Shown: one piece after another, positions 50,631 to 62,968 of the stretch | How positions within the stretch are numbered: the stretch's first letter is position 1 | Layout of the letters: each line of letters opens with the position of its first letter | Assembly: GCA_902806565.1 (NCBI GenBank) | Contig: CADCXA010000066.1 | Span: forward strand, 1,426,001-1,490,000 | DNA: 64,000 nucleotides | Source: Hypoxylon rubiginosum | Lineage: Eukaryota; Ascomycota; Sordariomycetes; Xylariales; Hypoxylaceae | Direction: 5' to 3' | Notes under the pieces: model-generated | Database searches by the model: none | Told to the model about the DNA's origin: nothing | Seen by the model: the letters and a program-made list of their open reading frames with translations, nothing else | Position numbers and translations under genes: made by a program

Positions 50631-52605
50631 TTTTATAAGATTTTATTAATATTACGTTTTTAACTAACTTTTTTAATATTAGTAGCTTTTATTTTAAAAT
50701 TAAAAAGTTGTTTTATTATTATTATTTATTATATAAATTATTTATTATAAAAATTTTTATATTTAAAAAAAATAATAAAATATTTTTAATAAAAAATATT
50801 ATTATTAAATATCTTAATTATTTTCTTAATAAATAAAACCTAAATAAAACAAATAAATAAAAATTTAATTAAAATATAAAAAATTAAATAAAAAAAATAA
50901 TTATAAAATAATATATATATTTTAATATTTATATTATAATATTTAATTAATAATTAAAAAATATATAATATTAAATAAAGTTTATTTTTTTATTTAAAAT
51001 TTAGTTTTAAATAAATAATAATATAATTTTTATTTTAAATATAATAAAAGTTTCAGCGAAAAAATATATAATTAAAAAAGAAAATATAAATAATATTTAG
51101 TAAATTTTTTATAAGGTATATATATATTTAATTAATTAATAACTAAGAATTTATAGTTTTAAATATAATATAATTATTTTTTAGTTTTATTAATTATAAT
51201 ATAAAAATATAATAATTATAATTAAAATTAAATTTAAAGTTAATATAATTAAATAAGTTATTAATATATATATTTTTTTATTATTTAAATATATTTTTAT
51301 AAAAAAAAAATTAATACTTTTAAAAAGAAATTACTAAATATAATATATTAATTATAATAAAAATAATTAATATAAATATATATATATAATATTTAAAGTT
51401 AATTATAATATTTAAATATATAATTTATATTTATATGGTTTTTATAAAAAATGTAAAAATAATAAGTCTTAATATTAATTAAATTATTTTAAAATATTAA
51501 TAAATAAAAAATAATTTAATTAATAAATAAAAAAAAGTATAGTTTTTATATATTTTTAATATTATTTTAAATATTTTTAATAATAATTATATAGGTTTTA
51601 TAAAATAATAAATAATAAAGTTTATTATTATTAATAATATATAAAATAATTAATATATATAATAAATTATATTTAAAATAAAAAATATAAATAACTTTTT
51701 AAATTTAATTAAATATATTATTATTATTATTAAAAAGTGTAGTAATTATAAATTTTTTTTTTAAATTTATTTTATATTTTATATTAATAAAAAATATATT
51801 AATAAAAAATAAATATTAAAATAAAAAATAAAAAATTAAAATAACGTTAAAAAATATTTATATATTATATAATTTATTTATATATATAAATAAATAATAA
51901 ATTATTAATATTTTAAGTTTTAAAATAATTTATTACTTATTTAAATAAATGTTTATATAATTTATATAAATAGATTTTTATAGTTTTATTTATATTATAA
52001 TAAGTATAATTTTTTATTATTTATATATATTTAAGTTTATATATATTATATTTATATATTTAAAAATAAATAATATTAATAAATTATATTATTTAATTTA
52101 TAAGTTGTTTTTATATAATTTATATATATAATTATAATATAAACTTAATATATATTATTTAAAATATTTAAAAATAAAATTATTATTTAATTTTAACTTT
52201 TTAAATTATTTTAATATAATTTTTAGTGTTAATTATAAAATAGTTTATATTATTTATATTATTATTATTAATAACCACTAGTATCTAATAATAAAAAAAA
52301 ATATTAATATATTATAAATATATAAAAATAAATATAATTTTTATATTTTAAAAACTTTTAAAAGTAAATTATTTATTATATTTAACTATAAGATTTTATT
52401 ATTTAATAACTATTAATAAATTTAATTAATAAATAATATTAAATATTTTCTTATTATAATATTATAATAATTATTTAAATTTATTAATAAAATAATATTA
52501 ATAAATAATTATATTTTTTATTTAAATTTTAACTAATAAATAATATTTATTATTTTATTTTTATTATAAAAAAAAATAATAAATTTAAAACGTAAATATA
52601 ATAAA

Positions 52606-52680
52606 TTAACTATAAATAAATTAACTTTAAATAAGTTAATTTTAAATAAACTAACTTTAAATAAGTTAATTTTAAATAAT
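52606..52680. repeat. 15-bp tandem repeat, five copies
   Basis: Units TTAACTATAAATAAA, TTAACTTTAAATAAG, TTAATTTTAAATAAA, CTAACTTTAAATAAG and TTAATTTTAAATAAT lie head to tail without gaps. Almost all differences are transitions. Confidence 0.85.
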
Positions 52681-54614
52681 AAAAAAATATTTTTATAAAC
52701 TTTAATTATTAAAATTATAATAAATTTAAAAGAATTAATAAATAGTTATAACTTTTTAATTAAGATTTATTATTTTATAAAAATGTTAATTAAAATTAAA
52801 ATAACTTATATTATATTAAAAACATATTTAATTTAATTTAATAGTTATTATATATAAAATTTTATAACCTTATTTTTAAATATAAACAACTTTTTTAATA
52901 ATAATAAAAATTAAATAATAATTTAAAATAACATTTATTATTTATTTAATTATAACTATATAATTATAATATTAAAAAAAAATAAAAATAAGAATAATAA
53001 ACTAAATAAATTATATATATTATAAATTTATATATTAAATTTATTAGGATTTTTTATTAATAAAAATTTATTATATTTAAACTTTTATTATAATATTAAA
53101 TGTTATTTTATTTTAAAAACGTTTTTTTAATATATATTTATATATTTTATTTAAAGTTTAATATATAATAAAATAACTTTATTATTTAAAAATAAAAAAG
53201 CGATAAAAAATTAAAAGTTTAATTTATTATTAATAAAATTTTAAAAGAATAAATATTATAAATAAAAACTATTAAAAATTTTAATTAAAATATATAAATT
53301 ATAAATAGAAATATTAAAAATAAATAATTAAAAAAAGGGGAAAAAATAAGGTAAAAATTAATAATTAAAAAACTTAAAATTAAAAGGTTTAAAATTAAAA
53401 AATTAATAATTAAAAAATAATTATAAATATTATTTTTTAATTTTAAAAAAAAAGTTTTCAGATTTAAATTTAAAATTTAATAATAATAATTTTAATGTTT
53501 ATTATTAATATTATAAAAAAGTTTTTATTATATAAAAATAAAATAAATTAAAGCTAATAATTAATAATAATAATTATAAAAAAAAGTTTAAAACTAATAA
53601 AAAGTTAAAAATAAAATATATAAAATTAATATTAATTTTAATTTATATTAAAATTAAATAACTTAAATTTATATTTAATAATATTATATTTAAACTAAAT
53701 ATTAATTTAACTTTATTATTTAATAGTTTTATTAATAATAATAATAATATTTAAATTAATAATAAATAAAATTTTAATAAATATAAATATAATAATATTT
53801 TAATAATTAAAAAAAATAATAATCGCTAATTAAAAAATTTCTAAGAAAAAAAATAATAAAATTTAAATAAAAGTTTAAAAAAAATAAATATAAATATAAA
53901 TATAAAATATAAAATATAAATAAAATAATTAATATAAATATATTAATTAAAAAAAAATAATATAAATTAATAAAAGGTTTTAATAAAAAATAATAAACTT
54001 AATAATTAAATACTAATTTTATAATTTTTATTTTATATTTTTATAGATAAATTCTAATTAATTTAAATTACGTGAAATTAATATAATGTAATAGTGAAAT
54101 GCTTATATAATTTAAAAAAAAAACCCATAGCTTCTCTCCCGGCCGTGTTTATATAGCCGGGTTACGCAGCTAGTGCATCTTATCCTGATAGTAGGTATCA
54201 CCTATGCTGCCGCCCTAACAAAAATAAAAAATCTAGGCTATTTACCATTACCTTTCATCAGCATTTGAAGCGGCCTCAGTTGACATCAGCGGAGTTCTGA
54301 ATATGGAAATGCGTTACCGAATTAAATTCAGTTGAGCCAGAACCTCGGGACCAATGGAACCAATAGAACCGGCCAATGGTTCTAGAACGTTTACCAATTT
54401 GGAGAAAGTGGGTACTGGAGTGGTACTGGAGTGACGCGCTTCGAATGAGTCTCGAAAGCGTCACGTTCGCGTTTACGCCCATTCAAAAAGTCGGCATCGG
54501 CAATATTTCCACTCTAGCATATTTTCCAGGTATTTCCTAGCCTGCATGCACTGTTCTTCGTCATACCTTGTTTACTCCCAAGAAATTGTCCCGTATAGCT
54601 AGACACGACCGATC

Positions 54615-56393
54615 ATGGAGGAAGAGCTAACGCTTCCTAAATTACCCACTGTGTCTTGGGATTCCGAGACACAATCTTTCGCTAACACGCGAAAGCGCGC
54701 CCGCGGTGGAACATCCACGACACCGGCTTTCAATAATTCGAGCGACCCAGCCGTATTCTCCAGTGATGATGATCCTCAGTTGGAAAATTATACACAGGGG
54801 GGACACCGAAAAAGACGCTATGTCGGCTCCTGGTTTCAGCAGCATCCTGCCTCCTCCGACTCGACCTTTTCCGAGGCTCCCCGACCCTTGCCTAAGACGA
54901 ACAGGACCTTTGCTCGTCAGTTGGACAGTGGAGTCTGGATGGGAAGCGATGGTTCCATAGACACGGAAGACGATGCCGTTGCCGAGATCAAGATGCCTAC
55001 CGAGCCAAAGCTGCCGCAACTCAGGCACGCCCGTCCCATTCCGGTCATATCCCCAATAGAACAAGCTGCCCGGGACAAAATACAACTAGCCATCGAGGAT
55101 GGAGTCCCGACCGTTGACCTTTCGTGAGTAGCTGCTTTCCCAATTGCAAGCCGCTACAGAATTTCTAGTTGCGCGTCGCAATTTTCATAGAAATTAACGT
55201 GTTACAGTTCCTTTAACCTCGAGAGTATCTCCAATAAAACCATCTCACAAATCTCTATATTCGACACTCTTCTAAACCCGGACTTCCCAAATACCCCCAG
55301 GGACACATTTACAAAGCTGTACCTGTCCAATAACCCGCTTCTTCGTGCTCCCGGAGCTGTCTTCAACCTAGAGTACTTGTCGGTTCTTAGCCTTCGAAAT
55401 ACTCGGATCACTGAGCTTCCTCCCAGCATCGGAAACCTGCGCAATTTGGAAACCCTGAATCTGTCTCTTTCATGTCTTCGATATCTGCCGGGGGAGTTGC
55501 TAGATTTGATGAAGTGCCCCGGCAGACTCCAAACTGTGACTATCCACCCTAACCCTTTCTATCGTCCGGATCATCTCGTACCTAATTCGGCCCATGATGA
55601 CGTTTGGGACGAGTCATTCCACGATGATGTTGCATTTTATAAGGAGTGGGTGTCTACTGATGGCACGGTATTTCGGCATTGGCTTAACAAGAACGACGAC
55701 CATCATATCAACCAATCCGAATACACACCTGATCAGAAGGATGGTTGCCCTTCGTGGGATGTCCATGCTCTCGCGCGGTCGCCCGTGCAGTATAGTGACA
55801 GCCGAGGGTCTATTGTCTCCAAGTTCCAGCTACCCAAACTACGCTTAAGCAGCCCGGACAGTTCAGACGCCGAGCTGCCTTCAGACTTGGTCGTCCAGAC
55901 CGAAGACTTGCGTTCATCGCCAGCGCTGCCCCGCTCCTCGCGTAATTTACATGCTACGTCCCCTAACCAGAGCCGTGTTCCATCGTTGTTTGAGCTGGCC
56001 CTCCAGGCTTGCTCTAAGTCCGGGCAGCTTCGTGAACTTCCGTCCTACCTCCCGCCAGATGCACCTCCGCACTTTGCAGAGCTGCTCAACCACATCGCCG
56101 CACGAAGCGAGGAACATGACAACTCTGGGGATCTGCCCTGCTCAGTTTGCGGGCGAAGAGTTATGATGCCCGTGGCTCAGTGGATTGAATGGTGGGAAAT
56201 TGGGTATAAGGATAAGGACAGAACCGGAACCGGCTTCGAAGTCAGACCTGTGGGGTCCGGTCAGAATGAGAGGGCAGTACCCTTCCTACGGCGAGGCTGT
56301 TCCTGGAAGTGTATACCGAGCCCGATGGAACCCGGAGAGAGATTATCAGGAACTCTGAGATGGTGTCGTATACCACAAAAGGCAGATGCGTGA
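54615..56393 (+). CDS. Leucine-rich-repeat protein with Cys-rich C-terminus
   Basis: Exons 54615-55123 and 55208-56393 (TGA) encode 564 residues. The 84-nt intron (GTGAGT...GTTACAG) rejoins TVDL to SSFNLESISN. The N-terminal 165 residues are disordered and carry basic RKRARGG and HRKRRYVG patches, possibly nuclear. About residues 205-275 are leucine-rich repeats (KLYLSNNPL, LSVLSLRNTRITELPPSIGN, LETLNLSLSCLRYLP). The C-terminal part has CSVCGRR (C481, C484), a Trp-rich WIEWWEIG, and RRGCSWKC (C534, C538), which could form a metal site. No membrane segment or kinase/cyclase domain is seen. LRR proteins of this type mediate protein contacts; the partner is unknown. The start ATG has A at -3. 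The C-terminal end is slightly uncertain because another frame stays open to 56575. It sits 0.5 kb right of the AT-rich block. Confidence 0.82.
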
Positions 56394-59300
56394 TAGGTGG
56401 CCAGATGAGGCTCAAGAACGATGCATATCACCAACCCAAAACTTGTAGCCGCGGCTACGCATACCCGCGTCTAGCCGTGTACGAATATAGAAATCTATCG
56501 ATGAGTCGTTTCCGACTCAGGGTTCAACCTTTGAGCAAACAGAAAGCTGAGAAGTGCCGTTTACGTCGGCTTTGAGAGAACTAGGCTAGGGATAGATACA
56601 GGAAAACCTCGATGTCCATACCCAATGATACCGAGGTTGATAGTGTTTAGTTAGCTGCGGGATACTTCTCCCCCTAAGTAGCCAGGATTACATTACAAAT
56701 TTGTAAAATTGCGGAATAAGTCTTTTTTTCTCGTCTGTGCTGTCTGCGCTGTCTGCTCCGGTACTGGGAATCGTACAAACTGTCAGTTCACCCTTAACAT
56801 CTCCAATATATGAGTTCTTAGCATATCCATTCGCTTTCTAATAACACAACTACAAAAATGACCACACGAACCTCCCTCCCTCTACGGTTTGAGATACACC
56901 CACGTACATACCTTTGACATATCGACTGGTAACAAATTCGAGGACAGACGCAAGAGCCCAGACAGTGTGCAGTAGAGTGCAGTACTCTGGCCTATCGCGG
57001 TGGCCTCGAAAATGCCGCCGAAAGGCTACCGTGCTCTGGTATAGACAGACGCTGCCTTGCCACCTTAACCTACCTAGTTCGCCATAGATGCCTCTCTGCC
57101 TTGAGAATGCCGTTCCCTTTCGCCGGTTGTTGCTTAATATTCCCCCATCGAAAAAGAAACGGAAAAAAAAGACGGCAACCTGCGTACTCCGACCCTAGAA
57201 GTATTAAGGCATCTAGATCTAGATCCGCCGTGCGGAATACGATTGCCGGGAAGATGCAGATCTGAGATTATTGTTGTTTTTGCCTTACTTCCTTTGCCTT
57301 CTCTTCTTCTTCTCTCTTCTCTTTTCATCGAATGAATGCTTTGCCTGGGCTGCCTGGGTAAAAGTAAACCAGCTGGCCACCCCCATAAACTTCGCCACCG
57401 CGGGACTGCTCCCGTGGCGGCGTGGACGCCTTAAAAGTTGGAGAGTCGGGGATACCGGAAGCCTAGGACGTGAGGCAGAAGACGATGTATTGAATGAGTT
57501 TTTCGATACTGTACGTGTGTCTGCGTTGTATATGTATAGAGCCGAGATGAAATTGTCCTAATTTTTCTATAGATGTGCTGTTTGCCTTCCTATGTACGTT
57601 ACCGGGGATGCCGAACCCTTGTCTTTATGTATGTAGGTTTTCGAAGCTAGAAAATTCGCTGTTCCTATCCTTATGCGGGGTAGTTTTTATTATTATCGTG
57701 AAGCTCTGTTTAGAGGTGCAAGTTAGTGAGGTCCCATGACCGAACAAGTGACCAAAGACCGGTCCGACGCGTCCGAATCCCTGCTACAGGTACCTAGGTA
57801 GGGAAGGGAATCTGCAAACACATACTGTCAGTGCCTTATGTACACAGCAGGGGTCAATCTGATGTCGTGTAACCCTCGCTTACCATCTTTATATTTTTCG
57901 TCCTCTTTTTTATTTTTTTGGGAGGGCGTCCTTTTCCTTAGCATGATTCATCTACAAGCTATCCAAAACATACATGTCAAAATAATTACTCTTCTCTAAA
58001 TGTAAGTTTTCTTCTAATCTAAGCCGAGGGGAAAATGACTAAATCTTGGAATAATGAATGAAGAATACTATGCATATACCTAAAGGCTCTCCGAATGCCG
58101 ATGGTCATCCATTCTTAGCGGACCAGGGACTAACTCTTCCCTGGTTGGTGGGTGTAGTTGGAGCTGTCAGCCCTGCCATGGACGGTTCTCGGCAGCTATC
58201 TTGGGATGTCTGACCCCATTCAAGCTCCCGCTAAGCCCGATGGAGACAGGCTGAGAGAGCGGTCTCTGCTGCAATTGGCAAGATGCCAATGATCTATCTG
58301 TAGCTGCATGTAGTAGTGCAGCTGGCCATTGCCTGATGCCATGACTGCCGCCGCCGCTCGCTGACTCATCGCGATATCGAACCTATGTCGGCGCCCTTCT
58401 TGCTATATATCGTACGGTCTGGATATGTCGGCACCGTCGATAGAAGAGTCGGAGAGAGGAAGAAATGCTACTTATCAAATTCCAGGTGGGCTTTCTTTCA
58501 TATGGAAAAATGATATGTATCTTGTTGCCTAGCCCGCGATAGGAGCGGAACCACAGCAGTTGTTTGGCTGGGCTGAGTAATAAGCAAGGCTTAATAAGAC
58601 GGTAAGACGATAAGAAATGGCTGGTCAAGGTGTATGCAGGTAAGAACTTGGAAACTTCACCAACCTCGTCGGAGCAAAATACCTACATAAAAATTCTTAC
58701 CTAAGGTAGTAAGAAGAGGAGATGCTCCAAGAGGCAACAGAAGATGGAGAGAGAGAGAGCCTCATACCTGATACCTCATACGTAACCCGAATAGTGCCGA
58801 ACGGACGAGCGAGCTACCTGGCTACGTAGCAAAGACTGCGAAACTCCGATAGGCCAAGTCTTCTCTTCTTCTTCCATTTCCTTCTTGTTCTATTCCGTTT
58901 TTGCATTGTTCTTATTCTATTATTACAGCACATGCCACATGCCTATAGGCTACCGGATCAGCAACCATGCTGGTGCTATCACAGGATGGGAAGAAGTTCG
59001 AACTGCGCAGGCTCACATGGACGGGAAGAACCTCTTCTTCGCCAGAGATAAAAATTTCCTACCGCCGGTATAAAGACCCGCCTCATCATCATCCCATTAC
59101 CCACCAACGATTGCCTCTTTAAGCCAGAGGAACCATTCCGAGTCTTCCGACGGTATTCTTTTTTTTTTTTTTTTTTTTGCTGCTGTTGTTTTCCGCCTTC
59201 CATTATCTGCCATGTATTATATGACATCTTCTTGCTCTGCTTACATCTACTCAGAGTCCCTGCCGTATCTCCGGGCCTAGGCTGCCCGGCTGACACAGTT

Positions 59301-59613
59301 CGATAGTTATGGCCAACCCGGAAATTCACTTATTAATATGCGCCAAGGCCCCTTTGGGAATGTGAAGCTGAAGCTGGGTAAACGAAGAACTGCTGCTTCG
59401 ATTATTGTTGATATTTCGCCCTAGCTTAAGTAATTTTGCCCCCTTCTTTTTATAACACCCTTCTCCTTGTTCCATTTCCTTAGGAGGGTTCTTACCGAAG
59501 AGCTGTAAGCTCGCCAGATCTTGGAAGATCTTTCTCTTTCTATCTCTCTCGACAGTATCATCATATCATCGTCCTCCTCCTCCTCCTCCCCTGACCAGAC
59601 AAGGAAACACACA
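56394..59613. other. Intergenic region, no supportable gene
   Basis: It includes the 3' flank of the LRR gene and the promoter and leader of the next gene. CT-rich tracts occur at 57280-57330 and 58860-58920, and a T-run of about 20 bases near 59158-59178. A TACCTAGGTA palindrome is at 57791-57800. The 96-codon frame at 57271 begins with TTG and has no domain. Confidence 0.55.
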
Positions 59614-59964
59614 ATGTCCTCCCCTACCGCGATAGAAGCCTTCGCCCGATGGGCTCGTCTGAAGAAGTACCGGATCGAGGTCACGTACGGCGTCTACGTC
59701 TTCTCTCCCATGGAGAAGGTCTTCTTCTGGAGCATCTTCCTCTTCCTCTTCACCGTCGTCTCCTTCGCCGCGGTCGTCTACGTCCAGCGGAACGTGCTGC
59801 TCCTGATCCGGTACGCGACCGTCTTCGTCACCGGCGAAGGCAGCGGCCCCAACGTGGCCTCGAACCTGCTCCCCAAGGGCGACACGGCGTATTCGGTAGC
59901 GAGGTCGGGCGCCACGTCGCTCGCCGAGACGGTGGGAGGCGCGGCGAACTCTCAGGTCCCGTGA
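59614..59964 (+). CDS. Small subunit of serine palmitoyltransferase-like protein
   Basis: A single exon encoding 116 residues. It matches the ssSPT family (SPTSSA/B-like, PF11779), small ER membrane proteins that activate serine palmitoyltransferase, the first step of sphingolipid synthesis. The hallmark order is visible: KKYRIEVTYGVYVFSPMEK (residues 17-35), then one membrane segment (about 36-57), then YVQRNVLLLIRYATVF. Animal members show the same Y-x3-VT-x3-Y-x3-P-x-E spacing. The C-terminal 45 residues are longer than in animal subunits and look disordered. I chose the ATG at 59614 (A at -3, after a CT-rich leader) rather than the earlier non-ATG in-frame start. A GTGAGT overlaps the stop codon, so an alternatively spliced C-terminus is possible but not needed. 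Family assignment is by motif order. Confidence 0.85.
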   Translation: MSSPTAIEAFARWARLKKYRIEVTYGVYVFSPMEKVFFWSIFLFLFTVVSFAAVVYVQRNVLLLIRYATVFVTGEGSGPNVASNLLPKGDTAYSVARSGATSLAETVGGAANSQVP

Positions 59965-60924
59965 GTGCGATAGGCAAATTCGATACGAACTGCGTATCTA
60001 CCTTATTCAAGAGGAGGATTCAGAAGAAACGGAGAAATCATAACGATTATTCGAAGAGAGGTGGGGAGGGAGGATTCCTAAGGAAGTTGGTTGCGATCGC
60101 TCCCATCGCCGTGAGGGTACCGAATTCTTACCTACATGATATGTTTCACTGCATATCATGCAACAACAAATTCCAAACACGGTTGTGTATGAGGCGCCCC
60201 TCACCCCTCACTGGCACATGGAAGAAGGATCCTGATAAGTTGGGAACCGGAAAATTGAGAGAAAGAAAGAGACGGACAGCTAGAAAATATTGATGAAGAG
60301 GAGGAAGCTGAGCGCATCTGATTTGGTTGCGTTGGTGACACGACCCCCATGTGATGGATTGAACGACTTGCATGAGGCCGGATAGGGGGTGTTTATGGTG
60401 TTATCGTTGCAATTGTGATTTATTTCCCCTTTCCAATTTGGCATTTACTTTGCGTTTCATCAGCAGCAGCCCTCAGGAATCGAGCTTCCTGAGGCTGTCT
60501 CTGCTTATTGCATCACCAGGTGGTCTTGGATATACCCTCACTCAAAGGCGTCTGGAGGTTTTGCATCATATCCCCGGGCCACGCAACATGGGATATCAAA
60601 TACCACCTACCCGCTTAGATCTTAATGATATTTTTTTCAAGCTCAGTTTTTATTGATGCCGTGCCGTGAATAATGAAGTAATGATCTTAGCAGTTCACAT
60701 ATCCAACCAATACTTTGAGGTTATGTCGTCGTTACAATGAGGTCCATATACTCGCATCAGCCAAGGATAAAAGGCGGCAGTTCAACGTCTCGGCAATCCC
60801 CCCACGCTCCTTGTCCCGCAATCCCAGTTGCAATATACATGAATGGTATACCTAGTATTGCATACTTATCACGCATTTATCACCTATATCACCTATATCA
60901 CCTATATCTACCTAGGTACCTAAT
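59965..60924. other. Intergenic region between convergent genes
   Basis: It contains the 3' flanks of the plus-strand small-subunit gene and the minus-strand ligase. A 9-bp repeat ATCACCTAT in three tandem copies lies near 60880-60907, next to the TACCTAGGTA palindrome at 60909-60918. No gene is seen. Confidence 0.6.
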
Positions 60925-62968
60925 CTACTTGCCCCTGGCAATCAGCTCCTTAGCCAACTCCCTCAACTTAAACTTCTGGATCTTGCCGCTCGCCGTCTTG
61001 GGGAACTCGTCCATCCAGAAGACGTACTTCGGCACCAGGTGGCCCGACAGGTTCTTCCGGACCCAATCCCTGACCTCGTCCTTCGATAGCAGTACCGCCT
61101 CCTCTCTTCCCCCTCCTGCTTCAGTCTCTACTCCATCTGCTCCTACTCCTACTCCTACTCCTACATTTGCACCTGCATCTGCACCCACGCCACCGCCGCC
61201 TCCGGATCCCTCATCCGCCGTCCCCACCCCGTCGTGCGGCGCCACGAACGCCCCCACCACCTCCCCGTACCGCTCGTCCGGCACGCCCACGACGCTCGCC
61301 TCGCGCACGCGCGGGTGGCCCATGATGGCGCTCTCGATCTCGAGCGGGTGTATGTTCTCGCCCCCGCGGATGATCAAATCCTTAATGCGCCCCGTGACCT
61401 CGACGAACCCGTCCTCGTCCATGCGCGCCTCGTCGCCCGTGTACATCCACCTGCGACCGTCACCATCACCATCCGCCTCGACCAGGTCCTCGGCCGTCCG
61501 CTCCGGATCCCCGTAGTACCCCTGCATGACGAGGTATCCCGCGGCCGCGAGCTCGCCGCGCTCCCCTCGGGGTAGGATTTTCGTGCGGTCGTGCGGCGAC
61601 ACCACCTTCAGCGCCGTGTGCGGCATCGCGCGCCCCACGGTCCGGGCCCGCCGCGCCGGCGGGTCCGACGGCGACGTCATGCAGCTGACGGGCGCCGTCT
61701 CCGTCATCCCGTAGCAGATCACCAGGTCCTCGAGCCCGAGCCTGTCCATCAGCCGGCGCATCAGGGGCTCGGGTACGGAGCTGCCGGCCGCGATGCCCTT
61801 CCGCAGGTTCTTGAACCCGTCGCGCGGCAGCAGCGAGGACGCCGCGAACGCCGGGTCGTCGTCGGCCGCGGCCAGCAGCTCGAGCTCGGCGGCGAACATG
61901 GTAGGAACCCCGTAGAGGCCGGTGGCGCGGTGCTCGGCGGCGGCGCGCAGGGCCGCGGCCGGGTCGAAGGCCGGGCTGGGGAGGAGGAGGGCGGCGCCGG
62001 TGGTCGCGGTGGCCATGAGGCCGAGGACGGAGCCGAAGCAGTGGAAGAGCGGGGGCGGGCACACGATGCGGTCGGCCGGGTCGAGGCCCATGCGCGCGGC
62101 GATCAGGCGGCCGTTGTTGAGGATGCTGGCGTGGCTCAGCATCGCGGCTTTCGGCTGCGACGTCGTGCCCGACGTGAACTGGATGCTGGCGGTGTCGGCG
62201 GGCGAGAGGGGGGCGTCGGGGACTACTGGGTGGGACGAGGAAGAAGAAGAAGAAGAAGGGGAAGAGAGGTGGGGAGAGTGCAGGACGCCGTAAGGGGTCA
62301 GCGCGCGGAGGTCCCGAGATGGGGGGAAGCCGGCGTGGGGGTGCGAGGGCGTGTTGTCGACCAGGACCACGGTCTTGAGGGAGGGCACGGTCGGCGACTC
62401 GACCTTGCCGCTGGCCAGATCGGGCACGAGCGCCGTGAGGAGGTCCAGGTTGCTGCGGCCGCGGCACGGCTTGTAGGCCAGATCCGTGACGGCGCCGATG
62501 ACGAGGACCTCGACGCCTAGCCTCGACAGCGCGGCCCCGAGCTGGTAGGCGTTGAAGGTCGGGTTCAGGGGGACCAGGATGGCGCCGAGCTTGAAGAGCG
62601 CGTACGTCAGTACGACGTGCTCGGCAACATTGCCTAGGCTGACGGCGACCCGGTCCCCTTTCTTGACGCCTAGAGACCGCAGCGAGTGTGCCACGACGTT
62701 GGACTGGGAATCGAGATTCTCGTAAGTCAGTGTTAATGTATCTGGCTTGGGACTGTTGGGCGAGGACGTCGTCGGTGACCTAAAGACGGCAGCTGGCCGG
62801 TCGCCGTACTGCGATACTATCTCCGCAAAGTGGCCCGGAATTGTATGAGTGAGTAATGGGGGCTATATAATGTTAGTATGGGGTAGCTAGTATGGTCTCA
62901 CGAAGTAGTAGGGGTGTGTCGTCTTGATATACGTAGGACTTAGCCTGGCAATGTCGACATCTTCCCAT
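60925..62968 (-). CDS. ACSF2-like acyl-CoA synthetase (AMP-binding superfamily)
   Basis: Main exon 60925-62862 (TAG) plus a probable first exon 62933-62968 gives 657 residues. Enzymes of this family adenylate a carboxylic acid, often a medium-chain fatty acid, and transfer it to CoA. Motifs visible: FTSGTTSQPKAAMLSH (241-256, P-loop), YGMTETAPVS (396), YTGDEARMD (486), GRIKDLIIRGGENIHPLEIE (503-522), and the catalytic lysine in PKTASGKIQK (K639). Pieces such as PPLFHCFGSV and LYGVPTMF fit the ACSF2 branch. A Gly/Val-rich insert at about 556-600, partly from a TCCTAC microsatellite, lengthens the C-terminal lid. No PTS1 tail or clear transit peptide is seen. The frame is open to 62862 and preceded by a TACTAAC branch and TATAG acceptor. 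Donor GTATAT at 62932 with ATG at 62966-62968 fits in frame, but another donor (62901) would give a 39-nt intron and no ATG, so exon 1 is tentative. The coding part is very GC-rich. Confidence 0.85.

Larger units (their letters stand above)
34510..54110. repeat. AT-rich block II, RIP-affected repeat isochore
   Basis: About 19.6 kb in which most 60-base lines have only one to eight G or C. Edges are sharp: normal DNA ends about 34500 and resumes about 54120 (GGCCGTGTTTATATAGCCGG). There is no supportable gene; the open frame 36983-37171 is an AT artefact. In 38101-38760 I count about 3 CpA against about 25 CpT, while 6 CpG remain: C in CpA has been lost preferentially, as RIP does. Internal tandem and dispersed repeats (listed separately) differ almost only by transitions. 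The likely origin is nested transposable elements; their class cannot be read by eye. Such blocks are typically heterochromatic in Pezizomycotina. Confidence 0.9.

Noticed and set aside
34510..54110. Inserted mitochondrial DNA as explanation of AT-rich block II
   Set aside because: No mitochondrial protein, rRNA or tRNA sequence is recognisable, and the CpA depletion with transition-only repeat differences fits RIP instead.
61466..62520. Long Arg/Gly/Pro-rich frames on both strands over the ligase
   Set aside because: They result from high GC in the ligase gene; composition is that of out-of-frame GC-rich DNA and no domain is visible.
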